This document shows, piece after piece, positions 17,702-26,682 of a stretch of 64,000 nt of DNA. This DNA is from Arthrobacter sp. efr-133-R2A-120 (GTDB taxonomy: Bacteria > Actinomycetota > Actinomycetes > Actinomycetales > Micrococcaceae). The stretch spans positions 62,001 through 126,000 of the forward strand of contig NZ_JARVRF010000064.1 in the NCBI RefSeq assembly GCF_030209835.1. The letters are read 5' to 3'. Positions within the stretch are counted from its first letter, which is position 1. Each line of letters begins with the position of its first letter. A model generated the notes under the pieces. It saw only the letters and a list, made by a program, of their open reading frames with translations, ran no database searches and was not told where the DNA came from. Both the position numbers and the translations under genes were made by a program.

Positions 17702-19077
17702 ATTGAAGTCTTTCTGTGTGAGTGCGCTGTATCTGAGGCAGGAGCGCTGTGAGAGGAGGTGCTGAGCAACTGTGTGTGGACCTCACGGCCGGCGCGGATG
17801 CCGGACTCGATGGCACCGTCTATGAAGCCGTTCCACCCGTTAGCAATATCCGATCCGGCGAAGAACACGCGACCTTCGGCCTGTTGGAGTTCGGAAAGGT
17901 ACGCGACCGTCTGGCCAGGTCGGAACATGGACCAGGTGCCCTGGGAAAACTCGTCATTTGCCCAGTTGTGCCCGGTGGTTTCCACGATCTCGAGGTCTCC
18001 GAAGATCTTGCCAAGTTCCTCACGCACCATCCCGGCATCGGAGGCGTCTGTGTTTGCCCCATCGGGACCGAACGCAATCAGTATCTGGCCGTCGTCGAAG
18101 ATTTTGTCCGTTACGACATAGTTGATCAGATGATTGTCGGGGGCGACCGCGAAGAAAGGCTTGGGCAGGTTACCGCGGACCCGCACCCAGACTTTCGAGC
18201 CGCGGCCGGCTTGCCGCTCAGCACTGACCGTTCGCTTGCCGGGCGAGAGTTCCGGAGTGAACTTGATGGACCCGAGTGTGTTGACCGGAACAGCCATGAC
18301 GACTCCCGACGCTTGGAGAACCTCGCCGTCACGCGTGACGACGCGGACGCCTTCATCGTTCTGTTCGACTGAAGCGACCGGGGTGCTTAAGCGAATTTCT
18401 GCGAGGGAGTCGTCAGCGATTGCCTCAATCAAAGATCGGGTACCGTCCTTAAACTTGTACCGTCCCACGGCGTCAAACATGGTCCCGATATTGAAATCGC
18501 TCAGTGCGTACCAGCGCATGGCTGCAACGACGCCGACCTCATTGCATGGAGCGGAACCCATGGCACCCCAAAGCCCGTTAGCAAGGTCTTTTTCCTCCTG
18601 GGAGATGTCCAGCGAGTCGATGCGATCCTGGATGGACAGCTTGTCGACCTCCGCGAGGGCTTCCGGATGCAGGAAAGGCTCGAACGGCCTATCGAAGACG
18701 TCGCGGGCACCTGCGACCACTTTTTCCATCACGGCGTTGATTGAGTCGGCCACCTCGTCGTACTTTCGGATGCTCTGCTTACCACCGGTCACCGTGGCTG
18801 CCAGTTCCGGCCCAGAGACGCCAACGGTCTCGACCAACTGGAGGCCGTAGCGGGTGATTTCCGAGTACACGTGGGGTTGGAACCAGTGCACCCAGGTGCC
18901 ACCCAGCTCCAGCGAATAACCCGGAAGTGCATCATCCTTGTACCAAGTGCGTCCACCGAGGCGGTCGCGACCTTCCAGCAGCGCGACCTTGTAGCCTTGG
19001 CGGCCGAGTTCGCGTGCAGCAGTGACGCCGGCAAATCCGCCGCCGATGACAATGACGTCGTATGATTTATTGCTCAT
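17698..19077 (-). CDS. Flavin-dependent amine oxidase
   Basis: The 459-residue protein has an FAD-binding N-terminus (VIVIGGGFAGVTAARELG) followed by EGRDRLGGRTW, the motif typical of monoamine/polyamine oxidases. Near the end, GRVFFAGSDIANGWNGFIDGAIESG is the second FAD contact. The layout resembles 6-hydroxynicotine oxidases of arthrobacters and other monoamine oxidases. It would deaminate an amine to an aldehyde with H2O2 release, and the aldehyde dehydrogenase at 19530 could take the product. The Ser/His-rich C-terminal tail is unusual. The exact substrate is unknown. Confidence 0.9.
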   Translation of the reverse strand: MSNKSYDVIVIGGGFAGVTAARELGRQGYKVALLEGRDRLGGRTWYKDDALPGYSLELGGTWVHWFQPHVYSEITRYGLQLVETVGVSGPELAATVTGGKQSIRKYDEVADSINAVMEKVVAGARDVFDRPFEPFLHPEALAEVDKLSIQDRIDSLDISQEEKDLANGLWGAMGSAPCNEVGVVAAMRWYALSDFNIGTMFDAVGRYKFKDGTRSLIEAIADDSLAEIRLSTPVASVEQNDEGVRVVTRDGEVLQASGVVMAVPVNTLGSIKFTPELSPGKRTVSAERQAGRGSKVWVRVRGNLPKPFFAVAPDNHLINYVVTDKIFDDGQILIAFGPDGANTDASDAGMVREELGKIFGDLEIVETTGHNWANDEFSQGTWSMFRPGQTVAYLSELQQAEGRVFFAGSDIANGWNGFIDGAIESGIRAGREVHTQLLSTSSHSAPASDTAHSHRKTSI

Positions 19078-19092
19078 TTTCTTCTGCTACCT

Positions 19093-19440
19093 TTATCCGC
19101 TGATTACAAAGAACTTTTTGATGGGCTCATGAACGTGAGCAACGGTCTTTGTTCCCTTCGGAAACGATGCGACGTCGCCTGCTTTCAGGGAGACCGACTC
19201 GCCACCTATCACCTCGACGGTCATGCGACCCTCTAACATGTAGACAGATTCGTCACCGAGGAGCTCGTCTTCCACCCCGCAGGGCTCGCAGGTGAAGAGG
19301 CCGACGTAGAGTTGACCTTCGCCGTCTGTGGACGTCCGGAGCCATTGAACCTTGGCGGCCGGTGTTCCGTAGAGAACATTCTCCAAGGGGTAGTCCTCGG
19401 GAGGACTGAGGTGTTCTGTTGAAACCGATAGTTCAATCAT
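19093..19440 (-). CDS. Small cupin-domain protein
   Basis: The 115-residue protein is a single cupin with VYMLEGRMTVEVIGGESVSLKAGDVASFPKG in its core. It lies between the aldehyde dehydrogenase and the amine oxidase, only 15 bases upstream of the latter, and is likely cotranscribed with it. The cluster position suggests a helper or ring-processing role. The group resembles the EutQ/cupin_3 type; no enzyme activity can be assigned. Confidence 0.8.
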   Translation of the reverse strand: MIELSVSTEHLSPPEDYPLENVLYGTPAAKVQWLRTSTDGEGQLYVGLFTCEPCGVEDELLGDESVYMLEGRMTVEVIGGESVSLKAGDVASFPKGTKTVAHVHEPIKKFFVISG

Positions 19441-19529
19441 TTGCGTTTCTTGCCTTCCTAATCATTCTGATTCGCTCTGCTTTGTGTGGCCAGACCGGCC
19501 GCGAAAAAGCAGTGTGGTTCCTGAATGGT

Positions 19530-20993
19530 TCAGTTATCTGAGTACGCCTTCTTGGCGATGTGAATGACGGAGCTGTCCGTGTACTCCAGAAGTCCATCGA
19601 TCCCGAATTCGACACCCAAGCCGGACTGTTTGCGGCCGCCGAACGGCACATCGGGCGCGACTGCCGAGTGCGTGTTCACCCAAACTGTCCCGCTCTCAAG
19701 TTGCCGCGCAACGGTTGTGGCACGTTCCACGTCGCTGCCCCAAACAGAGTTTCCGAGGCCGTAGTCGGTTCGGTTGGCCCGTTCGATGACCTCATCGATG
19801 TCGTCGTACTTCAGGACGCTGCGTATCGGGGCGAAGGTCTCTTCGGCGACAAGCGGACTGGTCTCCTCAATGTCGCGCACCACGGTGAGTTCGACGAAGT
19901 AACCAGGCCTGTCAATCACGTTTCCGCCCGCGATGATTTTTCCGTCGCGGGCAGCGATGCCGAGTGCGTTCTTGGCGGTCTGGAATTGGCGCGCATTCTG
20001 CAGCGGCCCGAATTCGTTATCCCGGTTGAGCCCGGGGCCAATCTTCGCCTTCTCAGCGAGTCGGGCAAGCTCAGTGCAGAACTCGTCGTACTGCGAAGAG
20101 TGCACGTAGATTCGCTTGATGTTGATGCACACCTGACCCGTGTTCCAGAACGCCTTCTCAAAGATCCGCTGGGCGACGGCGGGGATGTCTGCATCGTCGA
20201 GCACCACAGCCGCGTCGTTGCCGCCAAGTTCGAGGACTACTCGCTTGACGGTGTCACCACTCGCCATGACTTTTCGACCCACGGCGGTTGAGCCAGTGAA
20301 GGAGACCTTTGCGATCGACGGGTGCGCGCTAAGGAATGGCCCGATTTCGCCGCCGTCGCCCACCACGTTGACCACGCCTGCTGGCACCAGATCGTGGACG
20401 ATTTCGGCCACAACCATCGCGTTGAGCGGGGTGGTGGGCGCCGGCTTGATGACGATTGTGTTGCCCGCAAGCAGCGCCGGAGCGAGCTTGTAGATGGTCT
20501 GGAAGAACGGAAAGTTCCACGGAATGATCGCAAGAACAACACCTAGCGGCGTGCGGTGGACCTCGATGCGCGACTCGTCATCCTCGCGGAGGACCTCCGG
20601 GTCCAGACGGAGGCTGTTGAAGTACCGCAGCCATGTCACCGCCGCGTCGACGTCACCCTCAGCTTCAGCAATCGGCTTGCCGTTCTCGAGGGTAATGATC
20701 TGCGCGATCTCCAGGCGGCGCTCTTCGATCCGCACCGCGATCTGTTCCAGGATATTAGTCCGGTCACCATGCGTGGTCTTTTGCCAGCCCGCGAACGCTC
20801 GGGCGGCCGCGAGGCATGCTTCGTTTGCCTGGCTCTCGTTCGCGACCGGAGCTACGGCGAACGCTTCGCCAGTCGCAGGGTCGATGACAGGCTGGCTGGA
20901 TGCGCCCTCGAGCAGCCGCCCGTCGATGAGTTGCTTGAATGACCTGTCGGATAGCTCGGTCTTGGTCCGTACGGGATCCATCTGGAGCGTCAT
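19530..20993 (-). CDS. NAD(P)-dependent aldehyde dehydrogenase
   Basis: The protein is 487 residues, the normal ALDH length. The catalytic Cys sits in FWNTGQVCINIKR and the general base Glu in VVLELGGNDA. GVVLAIIPWNFPFFQTIYKLAPAL is the N-terminal cofactor-domain motif. ATG at 20993 follows GGAGAGGGAG; the open frame runs further upstream but without ALDH similarity. It would oxidise the aldehyde made by the amine oxidase. It is divergent from the GAF/AAA activator at 21264, with a 7-3-7 inverted repeat between them. Confidence 0.93.
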   Translation of the reverse strand: MTLQMDPVRTKTELSDRSFKQLIDGRLLEGASSQPVIDPATGEAFAVAPVANESQANEACLAAARAFAGWQKTTHGDRTNILEQIAVRIEERRLEIAQIITLENGKPIAEAEGDVDAAVTWLRYFNSLRLDPEVLREDDESRIEVHRTPLGVVLAIIPWNFPFFQTIYKLAPALLAGNTIVIKPAPTTPLNAMVVAEIVHDLVPAGVVNVVGDGGEIGPFLSAHPSIAKVSFTGSTAVGRKVMASGDTVKRVVLELGGNDAAVVLDDADIPAVAQRIFEKAFWNTGQVCINIKRIYVHSSQYDEFCTELARLAEKAKIGPGLNRDNEFGPLQNARQFQTAKNALGIAARDGKIIAGGNVIDRPGYFVELTVVRDIEETSPLVAEETFAPIRSVLKYDDIDEVIERANRTDYGLGNSVWGSDVERATTVARQLESGTVWVNTHSAVAPDVPFGGRKQSGLGVEFGIDGLLEYTDSSVIHIAKKAYSDN

Positions 20994-21030
20994 CTGGGCT
21001 CCCTCTCCATTGAGTACTGATTGCTTGTAG

Positions 21031-21047
21031 CCGATCACGCTGATCGG
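21031..21047. promoter_or_regulatory. Perfect inverted repeat in the ALDH/activator divergent region
   Basis: CCGATCA-CGC-TGATCGG is a perfect 7-3-7 dyad 38 bases upstream of the ALDH start, in the 270-base gap before the activator gene at 21264. An 8-base palindrome (CGATATCG, 21054-21061) follows directly. This is the expected place for a binding site of the Fis-type activator encoded at 21264. The rest of the gap shows nothing further. Confidence 0.5.
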
Positions 21048-21263
21048 CGATAGCGATATCGTCCTCCAACACCCATGTGAGTAACTGTTCAGGAATCGGA
21101 CACCTGACGTTCTTGCAGCGTTCCAATGCGGAGATCTGGGCTGAGCCGCCCGGTGCCGTCCGGTCGATCCACCTGCCAAGGTCTTCGCCCGGCGAACCGA
21201 CTCTGGCGGAGGATTGACGGCCCGTGCGAGCATTGATATACCCCTGCTCGGAAAGAAAGCCAT

Positions 21264-22934
21264 ATGCCCATCCGTGAATTTGTCGGAAATCCGATGCCCG
21301 AAGGTGACTCGCCCATGGATCCGGACATCCGGCAGTCGTGGTATCGATCGACCCTAGCCGGACTGAACCCGGGCAGCCAGATCGTCATTGATCAACTCGT
21401 CGACATGAATCTCGGCTCCCGACTCATGCGGGCAGCCACGCCGGTCCTCGAAGGTCTAGAGAACCAGCTACACGACTCCAATTTCGGGCTTCTGCTTGCC
21501 GACAACGAGGGCTACATCCTGCATCGCACCTTCGGCACACCACATTTGGCCGCCGCGTCGGATCGTCTGGGGGTGTTGGTTGGCGCCCAAATCACAGAAC
21601 AGACAAGCGGCACCAACGCGATCTCGACACCAATCGAGACCAGGCGCGGTGTTTTTGTGCTGGGGGAACAGCACTTTCTGGAATGCCTGCGCGACCAGAT
21701 TTGCTTCGGTCTCCCGATCTTTCAGCTTGGCACAAGGCGTTTGGAAGGCGTGATCAACATAATGGGTCCGGGACGTGAAAGCCCGGCCCTGATGAAGCCC
21801 GTACTCACCGCTGCGGTCCGGGAGATCCAACAGAGGCTCTTAACTACGTACTCGGACGCTCAAGTTGCGCTCCTGCTCGCCTTTCGAGCTGCATGTGAAA
21901 GCCATCGCCGAATGCCGGTGGTGGCGGTCGAGCCAAGCGAGACTTTCACCAACGGTGCGGCGGCCACGGAATTACAAAGCAATGACCTCGCCGTGCTAAA
22001 AGAGTTCGCTGCGCAACACGGCGTGGTCTTCGGTGACCGAGTGCGGATGGACTTGAGCATTGGACAGCGAACGGTCCTCGTAGAGAGGGTCTCGGATCAG
22101 GGTGCGGTGTTCCGCGTTCTGCGAGACGAAGAAGATACCCTGGCTGTGCCCCGCGCTTCAGTTCGATACCGAACCGTCGGTGACCAACTTACCGAGATGC
22201 TCATCCGCGCACGCGCTGCCTCCGGCCATGTGCTCGTCTCCGGTGAGCCAGGATCGGGCCGCACCACCGCAGCTCACAGCGTGACAGGTGACGATTTCGT
22301 CCAAGTGATTGACGCCAGCGAAGCTGTCGTCAACGGCGCAAAGAAGTGGGCAGCGAGTCTTCAGAGCTTGGCAGAGCAATCGCCGGCCAGCCTCGTCGTC
22401 GAGTCGGTCCACCTTCTTGATGCGCGGTTGCTCCGGGTGCTGTCAGACGCTATGGAGCAAACGAGCACAAGGCTAGTGCTGACGAGCGATACGGGAGTAG
22501 ATTCACTCGCTGCGGTCGTGACGCACTGTCGTTCGGTTATCGATCTGCCAACGCTGCGGCAACGCCGACTCGAGCTGGCTTCGATAATAGGGGCGATGCT
22601 GTCAGATCGCGGCGCCAAGAACATTAGGTTCACACCCCCGGCTCTGGCGGCCCTGTCAGCCCACGACTGGCCCGGCAACTACAAAGAGTTACAGTGTGTG
22701 TTAGACGAAGTTCTTGCCGCGCGGTCAGCTGGCGATGTGACTCTTGGCGACATTCCGGAGCGTTATCGAACGCCTGGCCGCCGCCGGAATCTGGGGCTCC
22801 TGGAGCAGGCTGAGTTCGACACTATTCGCAAGGTTCTGGTGCAAGTGAGGGGCAATAAGGTTCAAGCTGCAGGGCTGCTTGGCATCAGCCGCTCCACCCT
22901 GTATTCGCGGATGAAAGCACTCGGGCTCCAGTAA
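21264..22934 (+). CDS. AcoR-like GAF/AAA/Fis activator lacking the sigma-54 loop
   Basis: The 556-residue protein starts with a GAF-like sensory part (LLLADNEGYILHRTFG through TEQTSGTNAISTPIETRRGVFV, as in AcoR-type activators). A reduced AAA region has a Walker A-like GEPGSGRTTAA, and a C-terminal Fis helix-turn-helix is QVRGNKVQAAGLLGISRSTLYSRMKALG. The GAFTGA loop that contacts sigma-54 is missing, and the Walker B region is weak. Actinobacteria generally have no sigma-54, so it must act on ordinary promoters. It likely controls the divergent aldehyde dehydrogenase/amine oxidase genes. Confidence 0.85.
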   Translation: MPIREFVGNPMPEGDSPMDPDIRQSWYRSTLAGLNPGSQIVIDQLVDMNLGSRLMRAATPVLEGLENQLHDSNFGLLLADNEGYILHRTFGTPHLAAASDRLGVLVGAQITEQTSGTNAISTPIETRRGVFVLGEQHFLECLRDQICFGLPIFQLGTRRLEGVINIMGPGRESPALMKPVLTAAVREIQQRLLTTYSDAQVALLLAFRAACESHRRMPVVAVEPSETFTNGAAATELQSNDLAVLKEFAAQHGVVFGDRVRMDLSIGQRTVLVERVSDQGAVFRVLRDEEDTLAVPRASVRYRTVGDQLTEMLIRARAASGHVLVSGEPGSGRTTAAHSVTGDDFVQVIDASEAVVNGAKKWAASLQSLAEQSPASLVVESVHLLDARLLRVLSDAMEQTSTRLVLTSDTGVDSLAAVVTHCRSVIDLPTLRQRRLELASIIGAMLSDRGAKNIRFTPPALAALSAHDWPGNYKELQCVLDEVLAARSAGDVTLGDIPERYRTPGRRRNLGLLEQAEFDTIRKVLVQVRGNKVQAAGLLGISRSTLYSRMKALGLQ

Positions 22935-22981
22935 CTCGCGGAGAGCGCAGAGAAGCCGCGCACCGGCGGTGTCATTAAGGA

Positions 22982-23851
22982 TTACATCAGAGACAACCTC
23001 ACAGCTTCGGTGAAATCGGGGATGTTTGGATGCGGGTCTCCTTTTCGCCAAGCCAGAACAACGGGCACTCGCGGGGCATCCGATAAGGTGCGGAAATCAA
23101 TTTGTGGATGAGTATAAAAGCGTGCGGTCGACGCTGGAGTGATACCGATACCCCGACCCAGCGCAATCGCTTCCATCCACTCGTCAATATTGCGGACGCG
23201 CACGATCTTGGTGGGCATGTCTGCCTCATCCCACAGAGTGACACTGGTGGTACCCGCGAGGACGTTCATCACCAACGTCTCGCGTGACAGCTCCTTGAGG
23301 CCGATGGCGCTTCGTCCAGTGAGTCGATGACCAGCCGGAAGTGCCACCATCCTGGGTTCCTCAGTCAGCACAAGCGTTTCAAGCGCCGGGTTGTTTGGGG
23401 CGCCGAGAAGAAAAGCCAGATGGCATTGTCCCTCAGAGAGCCTCGCCATCGGGTCGTCGTAACGGCGAATGTCTACCTGAATGCCCGGATGCATGTTTTC
23501 AAAGGTCCTGACGGCCGGTCCTGTTATCTCCGCAAGAGGACCGGCGAAACAAATGCGCAAAACCAAAGGGGTGCCGGTAGCCGCGTCCGCGCCTTCTTGT
23601 AGGGCCCTCAAGGAGAGCTGAGCGTAGGCGAGGAGACGTGTCCCTGCCGGGGTCAGGGTAACGGAACGGCGGTCACGGCGCACTAGAACCGTTCCCAGAA
23701 TCTGCTCGAGGCTAGCAATGGTCCGGCTCAGGGACGGCTGGGTGGTTCGAAGCCGTTCTGCCGCACGGGTGAAGTTCAGGTCTTCTGCGATGGCGACCAG
23801 AGCCCGGAGATGACGGAACTCAATGTTGAGAAGCCGATTTTCGAGATCCAT
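22982..23851 (-). CDS. LysR-family transcriptional regulator
   Basis: The 289-residue protein has an N-terminal winged helix (FRHLRALVAIAEDLNFTRAAERLRTTQPSLSRTIASLEQ) and a two-lobed effector domain of the usual length. It is divergent from the DapA-like / OYE / SDR operon at 23961 and probably activates it. A perfect inverted repeat with a T-N11-A core overlaps its start codon, as expected for an autoregulated LysR gene. The inducer is unknown. Confidence 0.93.
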   Translation of the reverse strand: MDLENRLLNIEFRHLRALVAIAEDLNFTRAAERLRTTQPSLSRTIASLEQILGTVLVRRDRRSVTLTPAGTRLLAYAQLSLRALQEGADAATGTPLVLRICFAGPLAEITGPAVRTFENMHPGIQVDIRRYDDPMARLSEGQCHLAFLLGAPNNPALETLVLTEEPRMVALPAGHRLTGRSAIGLKELSRETLVMNVLAGTTSVTLWDEADMPTKIVRVRNIDEWMEAIALGRGIGITPASTARFYTHPQIDFRTLSDAPRVPVVLAWRKGDPHPNIPDFTEAVRLSLM

Positions 23852-23879
23852 CCCTTATACGTACCACGCATAAGGGATG
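23849..23879. promoter_or_regulatory. LysR box: perfect 10-base arms around T-N11-A
   Basis: CATCCCTTAT (23849-23858) and ATAAGGGATG (23870-23879) are perfect reverse complements separated by 11 bases, giving the classic T-N11-A LysR recognition pattern. The left arm contains the regulator's own start codon. The operon start at 23961 is about 80 bases away. Confidence 0.8.
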
Positions 23880-23960
23880 TGAAATCGGCATTTCACAGCA
23901 AATTGATCCAACCGTAACGTGAGTCACCTCAGAACTCATCCAATGCAGAGGAGTACTTCC

Positions 23961-24899
23961 ATGACACCTTCACCCCTTTCGATTTCAGGCGTTATACCTG
24001 CCCATTTGCAGCCGTTCACGGCCGATGGCCGCTTGGACGAGGTAAACCTAAGGAAGCATCTACGTGCGCTCTTGGATGTTCCCGGGATCTCTGGGATCAC
24101 AACCAACGCCCATGCCTCGGAGACGGCAACGCTGACTCAGGATGAACGCGCCCGTCAGCTGGATATTGTGCTCGAAGAAACTAACGGGCGTGTGCCTGTT
24201 ATCGCCGGTATCTATGAAGACGGATCAACCAAAGCCGCGGCAGCTGCGGCTCGGGCACAGCAGGCCGGCGCTGATGGCCTGCTGGTCTTCCCGTCCGCGG
24301 TATTGGATGGCGGCGGCTATCAGCGTCCGGAAATGGCGCGCGGGCACTTTGGCGAAATCGCCTCATCAACGGATCTACCGTTGATTGCCTTCATCTATCC
24401 CAACTTTTCGGCGTTGCGGTTCACCGTGGACGGCATCACGCAGCTGTGTGCGGAAATCGACACGATCGCCGCCGTCAAGGAATGGTCCAATGACATTGTC
24501 ATTTACGAGCGGACGTGGAGGGCGCTGAAATCACTCGACAGGGACGTTGCGGTCTTGTCTAGTTTCAGCCGTTCCCTGTTCAGTTCCCTATGTGTGGGGG
24601 CCGATGGCATTCTCTCGGGTCATGGCAGCATTGTGGCCAGCCTTCACGTCAGGCTTTGGGAGGCTGTGAACAAGCTGGACCTCGCCGAAGCCCGTACGGT
24701 ATGGGACCAGATCTGGCCGCTCGCCGAAGAATGCTACAAGGAACCTCTTCTGGACGGACACAACCGAATGAAGAACATCCTGGCATTGACGGGCGGCATC
24801 GATGAGGCTTATGTGCGCTCTCCGTTGCAGCCGCTCAGCGACGAAGAACGGACGGCCTTGCGCGCGGCTATAGCGGAGTCGGGACTTGTCCATGCCTGA
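23961..24899 (+). CDS. DapA-family lyase/aldolase (dihydrodipicolinate synthase-like)
   Basis: The 312-residue protein is a TIM barrel of the DHDPS / N-acetylneuraminate lyase superfamily. GVIPAHLQPFTADGRLDE is at the start and GADGLLVFPSAVLDGG follows. The Schiff-base Lys is expected in IAAVKEWSND. The family cleaves or forms C-C bonds next to a keto acid, or dehydrates sugar acids. ATG at 23961 follows GAGGAG. It is the first gene of the operon and overlaps the flavin reductase by 8 bases. The substrate is unknown; biosynthetic DapA function is unlikely in this context. Confidence 0.85.
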   Translation: MTPSPLSISGVIPAHLQPFTADGRLDEVNLRKHLRALLDVPGISGITTNAHASETATLTQDERARQLDIVLEETNGRVPVIAGIYEDGSTKAAAAAARAQQAGADGLLVFPSAVLDGGGYQRPEMARGHFGEIASSTDLPLIAFIYPNFSALRFTVDGITQLCAEIDTIAAVKEWSNDIVIYERTWRALKSLDRDVAVLSSFSRSLFSSLCVGADGILSGHGSIVASLHVRLWEAVNKLDLAEARTVWDQIWPLAEECYKEPLLDGHNRMKNILALTGGIDEAYVRSPLQPLSDEERTALRAAIAESGLVHA

Positions 24900-26682
24900 C
24901 GTGCAGACTTCGGCATTGTTTACTCCGATCTTTATCGGAGGCGTCGAGATCAGGAACAGGGTGGTCATGCCTCCCATGACGACCAGATACTCCACGAATG
25001 CGGGTTTTGCTACCTCTGCCACCGTTGCCTATTATCAAGCGCGCGCCCGCGGAGGCGTAGGGCTGATCACCGTCGAAATGGCAGCACCTGAGGTTGCCGG
25101 ACGTCACCGGTTCCATGAGCTGGGCATCTATGATGACAAGTTTCTGCCGGGATTGGAAACGATAGTCAAGACAATCCACGATGAAGGTGCCCGTGCGTCG
25201 ATCCAGCTAGGTCACGGTGGCAGCAGAGCTCGCCGTGCGGTCTCGCAGGTGCAGCCCATCGCACCCTCCGCCATACCAACACCCGTCTTTGAAATCGAAA
25301 AGGAAATAGCCCATCCCGAAGCGATGACCAAAGAACGAATCGAGGAAACAATCGGAGCGTTCGTCTCCGCCGCCGCACGCGCCAAACGGGCCGGCTTCGA
25401 TATGGTGGAGCTTCACGGAGCACACGGCTACCTGATCGCGCAGTTCCTCTCTCCATCGGAGAATGTCCGTACGGATGAATTCGGCGGATCGCTGCGAAAC
25501 CGGGCTCGTTTCGGCCTTCGAATCATCGAAGGCATAAAAGCCGCAGTTCCAGGGTTGCCGGTAATTTATCGACTTGGCGCCGAAGACTTCTACGCCGAAG
25601 GCTTACACGCCGAGGACGCTTATGCTGTAGCCGAATGGGCTGTCGAAGCAGGAGCCGACGCGATCAGCGTCACGGCAGGACACTACAAGTCCCAACCCGG
25701 CGCCGAGGTGATGATCCCGCCCATGGCCTACAAGGAAGGAATCTTCCTGGACATGGCCGCAGCCGTCAAGGCGCGGGTCAAGGTCCCCGTCATCGGCGTC
25801 GGAAGACTGGGCGACCCAGAGATAGCCGGCAGGGCCATAACCGAGGGAAAGCTGGACATGACGGCCATTGGCCGTCCGCTCCTGGCAGACGCGGAATGGG
25901 TCAACAAAGCCAGAAACGGGGAACCTGTTCGCAGCTGTCTGTCGTGCAATCACTGTGTGAACAACATGCGAGGCGGTAACAACCTGTCCTGCGTCGTCAA
26001 CCCAACCACTGGCCGGGAACTGGAGTTCGCAGCCGGTCCTCGAACGGCGACCGGACGGAAAATCGTCATTATCGGTGCCGGACCGGCCGGTCTGTCATAC
26101 GCATCGCTAGCCGCCCCTGGTAACACGGTCAGCGTTATCGACAAACGAGGCCAAGTGGGAGGCAATTTCCTACTGACGGGGAAGGCCCCCACCTTCAACG
26201 ATGTTGAGGCCACGGAGCCGAGCTTCGCGGCTTACATCTCCAACCTGGAAAATGAATGCAGACGGGCCGGCGTCAGGTTCCATCTTGGTAAAGCTGCGCA
26301 ATCCAGACCCGAACTTCTGCACGAAGCCGATCTCGTCGTCATCGCTGCCGGAGCTCGATACCGGGCCGGACTTGGTCCTTTGGTGGAGAAAATCCTGAAC
26401 ACGGCGTTCATGAAGTCAGGAGCCGTCAAGAAGGTTTTCAGCAACCAGAAAGTTCGCGATTTCTTTTACTACAGGCTACGCGTCGGGAGGGGAAATTCCC
26501 TCGTCCGCGCGCTCGGCCTGGGGGATCTCCCGAGCGACAGACTCGTAATCATCGGTGACGCCGCCCAAGCAGGTAAGGCGCGCGAGGCGATTAGCAGCGC
26601 GTTCGACGCAGCACTAAGGCCGCTACCAGCCGCAAACATTGATTCTCTACAGTTCGAACGAAACATCGGAGTGCAAAAATGA
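24892..26682 (+). CDS. Old-Yellow-Enzyme/2,4-dienoyl-CoA-reductase-type flavoprotein with Fe-S cluster
   Basis: The 596-residue protein has an N-terminal FMN TIM barrel (FTPIFIGGVEIRNRVVMPPMT, VELHGAHGYLIAQFLSP). A Cys cluster follows (CLSCNHCVNN and a later Cys in NLSCVVNP) that should hold a 4Fe-4S cluster. The C-terminus is an FAD/NAD-binding module (IIGAGPAGLSYASLAA). This is the layout of 2,4-dienoyl-CoA reductase and trimethylamine-dehydrogenase-like enzymes. It probably reduces a double bond or oxidises an amine. It is translationally coupled to its neighbours (8- and 4-base overlaps). Confidence 0.88.
   Translation: MPDVQTSALFTPIFIGGVEIRNRVVMPPMTTRYSTNAGFATSATVAYYQARARGGVGLITVEMAAPEVAGRHRFHELGIYDDKFLPGLETIVKTIHDEGARASIQLGHGGSRARRAVSQVQPIAPSAIPTPVFEIEKEIAHPEAMTKERIEETIGAFVSAAARAKRAGFDMVELHGAHGYLIAQFLSPSENVRTDEFGGSLRNRARFGLRIIEGIKAAVPGLPVIYRLGAEDFYAEGLHAEDAYAVAEWAVEAGADAISVTAGHYKSQPGAEVMIPPMAYKEGIFLDMAAAVKARVKVPVIGVGRLGDPEIAGRAITEGKLDMTAIGRPLLADAEWVNKARNGEPVRSCLSCNHCVNNMRGGNNLSCVVNPTTGRELEFAAGPRTATGRKIVIIGAGPAGLSYASLAAPGNTVSVIDKRGQVGGNFLLTGKAPTFNDVEATEPSFAAYISNLENECRRAGVRFHLGKAAQSRPELLHEADLVVIAAGARYRAGLGPLVEKILNTAFMKSGAVKKVFSNQKVRDFFYYRLRVGRGNSLVRALGLGDLPSDRLVIIGDAAQAGKAREAISSAFDAALRPLPAANIDSLQFERNIGVQK

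Noticed and set aside
23961..24899. The DapA-like gene as lysine biosynthesis dapA
   Set aside because: It is coupled to a catabolic flavoprotein and SDR under LysR control, so a catabolic aldolase is more likely.
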